Assembly (NCBI GenBank): GCA_012516935.1
Contig: JAAYVZ010000165.1
Location: 1 to 41,770 of the forward strand
Length of the DNA stretch: 41,770 bases
Source: Holophagae bacterium
Lineage (GTDB): Bacteria > Acidobacteriota > Thermoanaerobaculia > Thermoanaerobaculales > Thermoanaerobaculaceae
Direction of reading: 5' to 3'
Position numbers and translations under genes: made by a program. The notes beneath the pieces were generated by a model. The model did no database searches and was not told where the DNA came from. It worked only from the letters and a program-made list of their open reading frames with translations. Each line of letters begins with the position of its first letter. Position 1 is the stretch's first letter. Below are positions 9,436 through 16,876 of this stretch, one piece after another.

Positions 9436-9682
9436 CGCCGTCCCTCCAGACGAAGCAGATCCGCCATCGCTCGTTGATCCGGATGCTCCACTGCCCCTCG
9501 CGGTCTCCAGCCAGCTTCTCGAGCCGGTTGCCCGGCGGGACCCTCAGGTCCTCCAGCGAGTCCGCCGCGTCGAGGACGGCCAGCTTCCGCAACGCCGGCC
9601 GCTGGAGATCGGGAGGCAACCTCCTCGACGGGGAGCGGGAGAACAGCCTCTCGCTGTCGCGATCGCGGAAGCTCCGGATCAT
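9401..9682 (-). CDS. higB: HigB-type toxin (RelE/ParE fold mRNA interferase)
   Basis: A protein of about 93 aa of the HigB/RelE-like fold. Family features are MIRSFRDRDSERLF at the start, LRKLAVLDAADSLEDLRVPP in the middle, and GQWSIRINERWRICFVW plus EVEIVDYH at the end. HigB cleaves mRNA on the ribosome. The arginines in RINERWRICF are the typical active-site region. ATG 9682 (or GTG 9685, directly adjacent and in frame) is the start, with the -10 element 7 or 4 nt upstream, so the transcript would be leaderless. It is followed by the overlapping antitoxin gene. Confidence 0.9.
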   Translation of the reverse strand: MIRSFRDRDSERLFSRSPSRRLPPDLQRPALRKLAVLDAADSLEDLRVPPGNRLEKLAGDREGQWSIRINERWRICFVWRDGDAHEVEIVDYH

Positions 9683-9689
9683 CACTGGG

Positions 9690-9726
9690 AGACTAGCGCC
9701 CGGGGCTCATAACGTCAAGCGTTATG
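9690..9726 (-). promoter_or_regulatory. higBA promoter with palindromic operator
   Basis: TTGACG (complement of 9713-9718) and TAGTCT (9690-9695) are separated by 17 bp on the minus strand. A perfect palindrome CATAACG-N5-CGTTATG (9708-9726) covers the -35 box. This is where the HigA HTH would bind to repress the operon. Confidence 0.65.
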
Positions 9727-10233
9727 GCACTGGAGCAGCCAGCAAACCCTGCAAGTCCGTTTGCAGGTGTCATGCAGTCGCTTCGGCCCTCGACACGTGC
9801 GAGGCGAACCACGCCGGTCGGGACTCGGGACTGCGCCGGGCCGATGGGGGTCGGGTGGACAAGGGTGCCCTCCCCGGACCATCCGAGACCTGGTGAACGC
9901 GTCCCACTCCCCTAATACGGAAGACGGTGGAGTCGATGTCGGTCAGTCGGAGGATGCCGTGGACACGGGCCTGGCACTGGTCCACGGTACCCGGTCAGGG
10001 CGGATCGGGGTGCGTGCTGCATCAACAGGAGTCGGCAATGTGCCCCTGTGCGTCGACACGAGGTCACCGGGTGACACGAATGTACCCGACTTGTAACAAC
10101 TTGTAACAACTGAGCAACTGAGCTCTCCGGGCTGCCGTAGAGGGGACGTGAACCGGTGTTCGACCACTCCCAGGAGGGCGACCGTGACTGCCAGCGGTCA
10201 AACCGCGCAACTCGCGCAGCGAGGAGGACGACA
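9727..10233. other. Intergenic region between higBA and the MBL/TPR gene
   Basis: About 0.5 kb with no convincing coding sequence. It contains a perfect 7-bp stem hairpin CCTGCAA-N6-TTGCAGG (9748-9767), without a T-tract. Near its right end is a set of tandem direct repeats (10089-10123) described separately. Confidence 0.6.
10089..10123 (+). repeat. Tandem direct repeats upstream of the MBL/TPR gene
   Basis: Two exact copies of ACTTGTAACA (10089-10098 and 10099-10108) are followed by two copies of ACTGAGC (10109-10115 and 10117-10123). The 10-bp periodicity, one helical turn, is what an activator or repressor binding cooperatively would need. This is upstream of the 10234 start. Confidence 0.55.
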
Positions 10234-11670
10234 GTGAGAAGGACAGTGTGGCTCATTACCGCAGTGCTGGTGCTGACGGCAGGCTCATGGAGCGCCGCCG
10301 AGACGGTCGCGGGGTTGCCCCTGCACGTCAAGAGGCTCACCCCGAACGTGATCCGCGTCTGGGTCGGCGACTACATCTCGTCGACTGCCACGGTGGCATT
10401 CGCGACGTCCAATGGCATCGTGGTCGTCGACACCGTCGGCGCGCCCAAGGTGGACGCCGAGCTGCGCAAGGTCATCGCCCGCGAGCTCCGTCGCACCGAC
10501 TTCAAGGTGCTGATCAACACCCACGAGCATGGCGACCACACCAACGGCAATGTGGTCTACGAGGACTGCACGATCGTCGGCCACGAGAAGGTCGGTCCAG
10601 CCATGACCGCCCGGCCGGCCGATGCCCAGCGGGTCACCGAGTGGCTCACCAAGGCGATACAGGCCTCGGAAGAGAAGCTTGCCAGGCTCGACGCGGGCTC
10701 GGTGGAGGCGGCCAAGCTGAAGGAAGACGTGACCCTCGATCGGCTGAACCTGGAGGCCCAGAAGGCCGGCGTCAAGCTGGTCCCGCCCACCACGACGTTC
10801 ACGGATCGTCACACCATGCGCATGGGCGACACCACCTTCGACATGTACTTCATCGGCGGAATGCACTCCTCGAGCGACATCGCGATTCTCGTCCCGGAGC
10901 AAGGGCTGCTGCTGACCGGCGACACGATGGCCGACACCTGGCTCAACGAGACGCCGGGGTGCCTCGCCTCGTTCGGGGCGCGGGACGGGGTTGCCCACGA
11001 CTTCCCGATGTGGCTCGCCAACTGGGACTTGATTCTGGCCCAGAAGAACCGCATCAAGCTGCTGGTGCCCGGCCACTGGAACGGCGAGCTGTCGCTCAAG
11101 GGCGCCGAGGCCAGGGTCAGCTACGTGCGTACGCTCTGGGACGGTGTCAACAAGGACATCAAGGCCGGAAAGAGCCTGGCCGAGATTCAGGCGGAGTACA
11201 CGCTCGAGGGCCGGTTCCCCGAGCTGGCCAACAGCCCCGGTTGCTCGGCCCGGAACAACTCCAGCACGATCACCGAGATCTGGAAGGGCGTGACGAAGCA
11301 GGAGTCAGCCGCAGAGAAGCTGTACGCGCTCGTCAGCTCGGGCGCCGGCGAGGCGGATCTCCGGGCCGTGCTCGACGACCGCGACAAGAAGCAGGGCCGG
11401 TTCTTCTTCAGCGAGGCCGAGATCAACACGAAGGGGTATCGCTTCCTCCGCGACGGCAAGGTCGACCAGGCGATCACAATGTTCAAGCTCAACACCACGC
11501 TGTACCCCGACTCGTGGAACGTGTATGACAGCCTGGCCGAGGCCGTCCTGAAGGCTGGGCACACCGAGAAGGCGATCAAGCTATACGAGAAGTCGCTCAC
11601 CCTCAACCCCGAGAACAACAACGGCAGGGACGTGCTGGCCAAGCTCAAGACCGGAACGGCCGCGAAGTAG
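10234..11670 (+). CDS. Secreted metallo-beta-lactamase-fold hydrolase with TPR C-terminus
   Basis: 478 aa. An N-terminal signal peptide (about residues 1-22, WLITAVLVLTAGSWSAAE) is followed by an MBL domain with the zinc motif NTHEHGDHTNG (HxHxDH at 97-102), a second ligand region IGGMHSSSDI, LLTGDTM and LVPGHW. Residues from about 400 on form a TPR segment (GYRFLRDGKVDQAITMF, then DSLAEAVLKAGHTEKAIKLY). The architecture resembles periplasmic MBL/TPR proteins of unknown substrate. GTG 10234 is chosen over an upstream in-frame GTG because it has GAGGAGG 6-7 nt upstream and places the signal peptide at the N-terminus. It is monocistronic and convergent with the M64 peptidase gene. Confidence 0.88.
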   Translation: MRRTVWLITAVLVLTAGSWSAAETVAGLPLHVKRLTPNVIRVWVGDYISSTATVAFATSNGIVVVDTVGAPKVDAELRKVIARELRRTDFKVLINTHEHGDHTNGNVVYEDCTIVGHEKVGPAMTARPADAQRVTEWLTKAIQASEEKLARLDAGSVEAAKLKEDVTLDRLNLEAQKAGVKLVPPTTTFTDRHTMRMGDTTFDMYFIGGMHSSSDIAILVPEQGLLLTGDTMADTWLNETPGCLASFGARDGVAHDFPMWLANWDLILAQKNRIKLLVPGHWNGELSLKGAEARVSYVRTLWDGVNKDIKAGKSLAEIQAEYTLEGRFPELANSPGCSARNNSSTITEIWKGVTKQESAAEKLYALVSSGAGEADLRAVLDDRDKKQGRFFFSEAEINTKGYRFLRDGKVDQAITMFKLNTTLYPDSWNVYDSLAEAVLKAGHTEKAIKLYEKSLTLNPENNNGRDVLAKLKTGTAAK

Positions 11671-12104
11671 CGGGCGGGCGCGGCGTGCCGGACGGACGGA
11701 CCGGGATGCCGTCCGCTGTGGTTGAAAGAGGTGTCTGGTCCACCACGCTTGACACTGCAACCGGTCGTCCGATGGCGTCAGGTGTGGTGGACCAGGTCTT
11801 GCTCGGCGGCCAGGTCAGGTTCCTATCCGGCCTGGCCGGCCCCCGTGAGGATGAGGCCACGACCCACCGGCGACTCGGCGAGAGCACGGAGAACCGGGGC
11901 CAGAAGGCGTCGGACGTACATGCCATGATGATAGCGACGACTAATCGACGATGCAGCGGTGCAAGAGACGTCTAGAACATCACCAACGAGGAGCCGGCGA
12001 CGCCACCCGGAGCCGAGCCCACCGGTCCGGGGACGAAGCCCTCACCTCCCTGGACGCCGACCCCGCGTCCCGACCCCCTCGTGGCTGACCGGACGGCGGG
12101 CAGG
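11671..12104. other. Convergent intergenic region with a long imperfect inverted repeat
   Basis: 434 bp between two convergent genes. A perfect 12-bp inverted repeat (11735-11746 with 11784-11795) extends inward with mismatches to about 21 bp per arm. No coding sequence is recognised in the rest, which is GC-rich spacer. Confidence 0.6.
11735..11795. repeat. Palindromic hairpin element
   Basis: The arms are CTGGTCCACCAC and GTGGTGGACCAG, 12/12 complementary, with a partly complementary inner part around a loop of about 37 nt. It lies between convergent genes, so it could be a bidirectional terminator or a REP/MITE-like unit. It is not followed by a T-tract. Confidence 0.6.
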
Positions 12105-13577
12105 TCACTCCCCGAAGTGGTCGATCCGGCGCTCCATTGCGGCCTGGCAGACCCTGCACAGCGGCTTGTCGCCCTTGGTGAACATGAGGCAGTCGAGCAT
12201 CGGGCGGTACAGCCCCTTCGCGGAGTACCCCGCCCCCTCGAAGACGCCGACCACCCCGACGAACTTCGAGCTGGCCAGGTAGGCGTCCATCTTCTGGGCG
12301 TGCTCGCGGGACAGCCGCTCCGACTCCTCGACGATCTTCGCGACCTCGGCCTCGGGCGCGCCCGAGCGCTTGGCGGTCGCGATCCTCTCGTTGAGCTGCT
12401 GCCGGAGCTTCTGGTACGCCATGTCCTGTGCGTCGTAGTCGGCCTTCTCCCACGGCGTCGGGACCTTCACGCCGGGGGTGAGGACGTCGCTCCACTTGAC
12501 GTGCGCCGGGTCTCCGAGCGCCGTGATGTTGGGCTCGGCCGGCTCCACGCCCGGCGGGTAGAACTCGTTGTACGCCGTCGAGGAGGTGTAGTACTCGTCC
12601 GCCAGCCCCCCGAACGAGTGCCCGAACTCGTGCAGGAAGATGTAGCGGTGCCACTGGTTGTCGGTCGTGAAGGTGGAGTACAGCCCGTAGATTCCGCCGC
12701 CGCCGTAGCGCGCCGAGTTGACCATGATGTAGAGCGCGTCGTACGGCACCGCGGCGGCCACGGCCCGCAGCGCCCGGTTGTCCTCGGTGAGCACGTAGCG
12801 TTCGGAGCCCAGCGAGTCGAAGGTGGCGCCGAGCGCGGTGCGCCTGTACGAGCCGTGGCTCGGCTCGTCGATCCCCGACTCGTCGGAGGGCTTGAGCACG
12901 CCGTAGACGTTGATGCGGTCCTTGACCCGGGCGTACGGCTCGGCGCCCAAGAGGATCCCGGTGAAGCGGTCGAGGTCGGCCCTGAACTTGCCGACCTCGG
13001 CCAGGGTGTACCCCTCGCCGAGGATCGCCACGTCGAGCCTGGCGTGAGGATCGCCCGAGACGTGGGAGGGCATCACCAGCACCGAGGGGTCGGGCTTTTC
13101 GCGCACGATCTCCCACGACCCGGGGTCGATCTCGGTGCTCCACGCCTCCTTGAGCTTCCGGTCGGCGCCGCGTAGCTCGAGCGCGAAGCGCACCTTCGCC
13201 TTCGGCTTCGGCATCAGCACGGACTCGTGGTACGCCCGGCGCACGCTCTTGCCCGCCTGCTCGGTCGTGCGGTACTCCCCGAAATAGGAGTCGAACCCGC
13301 GGGAAAAAAGCAGCTTCCCGCTCGCCAGGTCGTACACCCTGGCGAAGCAGCGTCCGTTGTCGAACGGGTCCACGAGGTGCACGCGGCTGCCGGCCCACGC
13401 CCCCTGCTCGACCAGCCGGTCGAGCACGAACACCTCCTCTGCGGCGTTGCCGACGTGCTCGTAGTCCACCCGCAGCGTGCGGTCCACGAAGTACGTGTTG
13501 AAGGTCGCGAGCGGGTCCTGGGCGAAGCCGGCCGTGGCGGCCAGCACGAGCGCGATGACGACGAGGTGGCGGCGCAT
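12105..13577 (-). CDS. Secreted M64 (IgA-peptidase-type) zinc metallopeptidase
   Basis: 490 aa with a signal peptide (residues 1-19, cleaved near AGFAQ). An N-terminal beta-rich domain, including FDSYFGEYRTT, precedes the M64 peptidase domain. The zinc motif is complete: FLHEFGHSFGGLADEYY, with HExxH at 316-320 and the third ligand about 7-8 residues on. Other M64 features are VAILGEGYT, FNVYGV-like RINVYGVLKPSDESG and a Cys-containing tail CLMFTKGDKPLCRVCQAA. Members include the Clostridium ramosum IgA protease; physiological substrates elsewhere are unknown. ATG 13577 has AGGGAGG upstream, and TATCAT (13598-13603) is a possible -10. Confidence 0.92.
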   Translation of the reverse strand: MRRHLVVIALVLAATAGFAQDPLATFNTYFVDRTLRVDYEHVGNAAEEVFVLDRLVEQGAWAGSRVHLVDPFDNGRCFARVYDLASGKLLFSRGFDSYFGEYRTTEQAGKSVRRAYHESVLMPKPKAKVRFALELRGADRKLKEAWSTEIDPGSWEIVREKPDPSVLVMPSHVSGDPHARLDVAILGEGYTLAEVGKFRADLDRFTGILLGAEPYARVKDRINVYGVLKPSDESGIDEPSHGSYRRTALGATFDSLGSERYVLTEDNRALRAVAAAVPYDALYIMVNSARYGGGGIYGLYSTFTTDNQWHRYIFLHEFGHSFGGLADEYYTSSTAYNEFYPPGVEPAEPNITALGDPAHVKWSDVLTPGVKVPTPWEKADYDAQDMAYQKLRQQLNERIATAKRSGAPEAEVAKIVEESERLSREHAQKMDAYLASSKFVGVVGVFEGAGYSAKGLYRPMLDCLMFTKGDKPLCRVCQAAMERRIDHFGE

Positions 13578-13631
13578 GCGGTCCTCCCTGCGCGGGGATG
13601 ATAGCGCCTCAAGTATCCAGCCTCCTTGCTT

Positions 13632-13678
13632 GCCCCCTCGCCCCCGCGCCAGCGGGGGAGAGGGCAGGGTGAGGGGGT
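13632..13678. repeat. GC-rich palindromic repeat (REP-like)
   Basis: CCCTC and CCCCGC pair with GCGGGG and GAGGG around a GCCA loop, flanked by a GGGTGAGGGGGT run. The same general motif (C-rich arm, G-rich arm, GGTGAGGGG) is widespread between genes in high-GC bacteria. It ends at the stop codon of the YigZ-like gene and may serve as its terminator. Confidence 0.55.
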
Positions 13679-14055
13679 CAGACGATCCCCGCCGCCTCCA
13701 GCGCCGCTTCCCCCGCCTCGCGGAACGCGCGGGAGACGCCGCCGACGCCGAGCTTGACGCCGCCGAACACCCGCGAGACGACGAGGCTGCCCTCGAGGTC
13801 GTGCTTGCGCAGCAGCTCCAGCAGCACCCTCCCGGGGTGACCCACCTCGCCGTCGTCCTTGGAGCGCTCGAGCACGGCCCCGGCCGTGTCGCGCCCGCGG
13901 AACGCCCAGCAGTGGTGGTTGGCCTTGCGCAGCTCGCCCTTCTGCCGCCGCACCACGGCCTCGACGTCCTCGACCGAGGCCGCCGGGTGCAGCACGGCGA
14001 AGAAGCGCGACCGCTCCACCGTCACCTTCGCTTCCGCCACCTTCTCGACCCTCAC
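13678..14055 (-). CDS. YigZ/IMPACT N-terminal-domain protein, single-domain form
   Basis: A 125-aa protein matching only the N-terminal (UPF0029/IMPACT-like) domain of YigZ: SRFFAVLHPAASVEDVEAVV, ANHHCWAFR, and SKDDGEVGHPGRVLLELL (DDGE motif), then LVVSRVFGGVKLGVGG. Full-length YigZ proteins are about 200 aa with a second ferredoxin-like domain, missing here. The loop after DDGE is also changed from the usual GGTAG. GTG 14055 is chosen because GGGAGAAG sits 4-5 nt upstream and the conserved domain starts at once; the open frame upstream is spurious. Biochemical function of the family in bacteria is not settled. Confidence 0.8.
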   Translation of the reverse strand: MRVEKVAEAKVTVERSRFFAVLHPAASVEDVEAVVRRQKGELRKANHHCWAFRGRDTAGAVLERSKDDGEVGHPGRVLLELLRKHDLEGSLVVSRVFGGVKLGVGGVSRAFREAGEAALEAAGIV

Positions 14056-14209
14056 TTCGCTTCTCCCGGTCGGGCGGGGGACTGTCCCCTGTCCCCTGTC
14101 CCCTCCGCATGGTACTCCCCGGTTGCGCCGCCCTCCCACCGGGTGTCCAAAGGGGCAGAAAGCGAGGGCCAGCCGAGCGCCGGCAGGCCGGCCCCGAAAG
14201 GAGGAAGCG

Positions 14210-14935
14210 ATGTTCGAGAGCACCTTGATCGCGTCCCGCCGGCAGAAGACCCCGCGTCAGCGGCTGCTGGCCCTCCCGGTGGCGGTCGCCTTCCACCTCG
14301 TGGCCCTCAGCGGCTTCGTCGTGGCGCAGCTCGTGACCACGCCTCCGGTCTCCGAACCGATTCTGCCCGTCGCGATCTACATCTCACCGCCCCCGCCGCC
14401 CATGGCCGCCAAGGGAACCCCCAAGAGCGACGCCGTCACCCGCGGTCCACGGCGCCTGCAAACCGCCGAAGCTCCACCCGAGGTGGTTCCCGAGACTACC
14501 GTCGAGCCGGTGAAGCCTGGAGAGGAGGCGCCGATCGGTGACGGGCCGGGTGTGGAGGGCGGCGACCCCGAAGGCAGGGAAGGCGGGATCGTCGGTGGCT
14601 TCCCGTTTGCGCTGCCCGTTGCTTCGGTGACTCCGAGAGAGGAACCGCCGATCGTCATCGGAGGCGCCGTGATTCCTCCCGTGTTGCTCCAGCGAATCGA
14701 CCCGACCTACCCGGAGACGGCCCGCAAGGCGCGGCGTCAGGGGGTCGTCATCCTCGAGGCCATCATCGACACCTCCGGGAACATCGTTGATGTCCGGGTG
14801 CTGCGCGACATCGGCCTGGGATGCGGCGAAGCGGCCCTGCAGGCCATCCGCGGGTGGCGCTATCAGCCGGCGACGCTGAATGGCCGCCTCGTGAGCGTCT
14901 ACCTGACCATCACCGTCAACTTCCAGCTCACCTGA
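14210..14935 (+). CDS. tonB: TonB family protein (energy transducer-like)
   Basis: 241 aa. A basic N-terminus is followed by one membrane anchor (LALPVAVAFHLVALSGFVVA, about residues 21-40), a Pro/Glu-rich periplasmic spacer with PPPPP, and a C-terminal TonB domain (about 155-241: IDPTYPETARKARRQGVVIL, WRYQPATLNGRLVSVYLTIT). This is the standard TonB layout. No exbB/exbD is within the window. Start ATG 14210 has AAAGGAGG 6-7 nt upstream. Its last 25 residues are closely related to the protein encoded at 7684-8238. Divergent from the YigZ-like gene across 154 bp. Confidence 0.87.
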   Translation: MFESTLIASRRQKTPRQRLLALPVAVAFHLVALSGFVVAQLVTTPPVSEPILPVAIYISPPPPPMAAKGTPKSDAVTRGPRRLQTAEAPPEVVPETTVEPVKPGEEAPIGDGPGVEGGDPEGREGGIVGGFPFALPVASVTPREEPPIVIGGAVIPPVLLQRIDPTYPETARKARRQGVVILEAIIDTSGNIVDVRVLRDIGLGCGEAALQAIRGWRYQPATLNGRLVSVYLTITVNFQLT

Positions 14936-15142
14936 AAGGAGGGTCGAGCCAGCAGCCACCTTGACGCCGGCAGCCCGGACCAGCCTGGCGGGCTCGGGAC
15001 GAGAACCACCTGCGCCCTCGCCCGACCGCCAGGCGGGCTGTCCGGCCTCCTCAGCGAGCGGTGACCGGTGGACAGAGGATGGCAACCTCGATCGGTCCTC
15101 TGACCACCGATCACCGTTCACTTCTCACCGGGCGGGCGGGGG

Positions 15143-16066
15143 TCACCACGACGACGAGGAGCCGCCGCCGCCGAAGCTGCCGCCCCCGCCGGACCACCCG
15201 CTGCTCGAGCCGCCCGAGCTCCACCCCCTGCCGCTCGAGCCCGAGGACGCCGCGAAGCGCGCGAGGCCCGGATGGCGGGTCATGAACACCTTCCCCCACG
15301 GCGAGAACGAGAGCATGAGCTTGAGGATCGGGAACCCGACGACCCAGGCCACGAAGATGACGAGGCCGCCCACCGGTCCCGCGAACACCATCGGGAAGGT
15401 GAGGTAGAACGGCATCAGGAAGAAGTACAGGAACCACCCCGAGCACCCCTTCCCGAACAGCGCGACGAGCGAGAACATCCCGATGACGAGCGTGAACATT
15501 CCGCCGAACGCCAGCCGCATCGGCCACGGCACGTCGGCGAGCTGCTTGAACGAGCTGCCGGGAGGCGCCTCGGGCGGGATCACGTCCTGCCCACGCAGCG
15601 TCCCGAGCACCGCGTCGACACCCGCCTGCACGCCGCCGTCGAAGCTCCCGGCCCGGAACTGCGGCCGCACCAGATTGTCGAGGATGCGCCGGGACTGCGC
15701 GTCCGTGAGCTTGGCCTCGAGGCCGTACCCCACCTCGAGGCGCATCTTGCGGTCGTCCTTGGCGACGAGGAACAGGACGCCGTCGTCCACGCCCTTGCGC
15801 CCGAGCTGCCATGTCGACGCCACCCGGTGCGAGTAGTCCTCGAGCACCTCGCCCTCGAGCGAGTCGATGGTCAGCACGGCCACCTGGGCGCCCGTTTCCT
15901 TCTCGAACGCCTCGAGCTTGCCCTCCAGTGCCTGCCGTGTGCCCTCGGAGAGGATGCCCGCCGTGTCGTTCACCCGGCCGGAGAGGAACGGCACCTCGCG
16001 GGCCGCGGCGGCCGAGGCCACGAGCACGGCCCCGAGCGCCACCAGCGCGAGCCCCGGGCGGCGCAT
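15143..16066 (-). CDS. TPM-domain membrane protein (YgcG type)
   Basis: 307 aa: signal peptide (ALVALGAVLVASAAAA), a TPM (DUF477) domain of about 150 residues (VNDTAGILSEGTRQALEGKL, GVDDGVLFLVAKDDRKMRLE, VGYGLEAKLTDAQ), two or more hydrophobic segments (about 200-260), and a Gly/Ser-rich tail (SGWSGGGGSFGGGG). This is the classic YgcG layout. Proteins of this class are periplasmic/inner-membrane; plant TLP18.3 relatives act in photosystem repair, but the bacterial role is unclear. The ATG follows the stop of the upstream TPM gene by 4 nt, so the two are cotranscribed. Confidence 0.88.
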   Translation of the reverse strand: MRRPGLALVALGAVLVASAAAAREVPFLSGRVNDTAGILSEGTRQALEGKLEAFEKETGAQVAVLTIDSLEGEVLEDYSHRVASTWQLGRKGVDDGVLFLVAKDDRKMRLEVGYGLEAKLTDAQSRRILDNLVRPQFRAGSFDGGVQAGVDAVLGTLRGQDVIPPEAPPGSSFKQLADVPWPMRLAFGGMFTLVIGMFSLVALFGKGCSGWFLYFFLMPFYLTFPMVFAGPVGGLVIFVAWVVGFPILKLMLSFSPWGKVFMTRHPGLARFAASSGSSGRGWSSGGSSSGWSGGGGSFGGGGSSSSW

Positions 16067-16070
16067 CGCC

Positions 16071-16727
16071 CTACTCCCTTTCCAGGCGCAGCCGGTCGGG
16101 CAGCTCGTTGGCGTCGTCGGTGCGTCGCTCGACGCCCTGCCGATGCAGCAGCTCGCCGCACCGGCCGATCGCCTCGACAAGCGCCTGGCCGGGCTGTCCC
16201 CGTTTGATCCCCGCCACCACGCCGGCGACGATCTCGTCCCACTCCCCCGGAGCCACCCTGGCATTGATGCCGCTGTCGCCCAGCACCACGACCCGGTGCT
16301 CGAACAGCGACAGGAGGATGAGCACACCGGTGCGCTCCTGGGTGGCGAACACCTCGTGGGTGACGAACGCCTCCACGGCCCGCTGGCGCACCTCCCGCTC
16401 CATCTCCTCGTCGCTGATGACGAGCCTGCGCACGACCGACACCCAGGAAGCGAGGGCGAACCCGAGCGCCGCCCCCAGCACCGCCGGGAGCACGATCCAC
16501 ACCCCGGCTCCGAGACCCCACGCCCCGACCCACCAGTGCAGCCCCTCGGCCAGAAGGACCATGCCGAGCGCACCCAGCGCCGCGCCCTTCCAGGCGGCGC
16601 CGAAGTACTCATCCGAGTGTGCCACCACCACCGGCACGATCTCGCCCGAGGTGCGGCCTTCAGCCGCCCCGACGGCCTTCTCCACCAGCTCCCGCTCCGC
16701 CTGCGAGAAGAACTCTTCGACCCTCAT
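16071..16727 (-). CDS. TPM-domain membrane protein (cytoplasmic-start form)
   Basis: 218 aa. The N-terminal part (VEEFFSQAERELVEKAVGAAE, TSGEIVPVVVAHSDEY) is followed by two hydrophobic hairpin segments (about residues 45-100) and a TPM half (FVTHEVFATQERTGVLILLS, HRVVVLGDSGINARV, EWDEIVAGVVAGIKRG). This second type of TPM protein typically accompanies YgcG, often with LemA, which is not present here. ATG 16727 is chosen since the homology begins there and GGGGG lies just upstream. It is the first gene of a two-gene operon, divergent from the carboxyltransferase gene. Confidence 0.87.
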   Translation of the reverse strand: MRVEEFFSQAERELVEKAVGAAEGRTSGEIVPVVVAHSDEYFGAAWKGAALGALGMVLLAEGLHWWVGAWGLGAGVWIVLPAVLGAALGFALASWVSVVRRLVISDEEMEREVRQRAVEAFVTHEVFATQERTGVLILLSLFEHRVVVLGDSGINARVAPGEWDEIVAGVVAGIKRGQPGQALVEAIGRCGELLHRQGVERRTDDANELPDRLRLERE

Positions 16728-16876
16728 GAATGCCCCCGTCGTGCCTCCCGGGCAGCATAGCATCCCCCCTCTTCCGGACGGCGGAAAGTGCTGTGTGCTA
16801 AAGTGCACGCCACCCGTTGCCAGCGCCGCCCTGGGCATCCCGTGTGCGGGCCGGGCGAGGGGTGAAGGAGCGAGGG

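Noticed and set aside
9748-9767. Hairpin CCTGCAA-N6-TTGCAGG as a terminator
   Set aside because: No T-tract follows in either direction and it lies upstream, not downstream, of higBA; kept only as a note on the intergenic region.
15106-15116. ACCGATCACCG also seen at 39584-39594, as a possible dispersed repeat
   Set aside because: Only 11 matching bases in two copies in GC-rich spacer; too short to claim a repeat family from this window.
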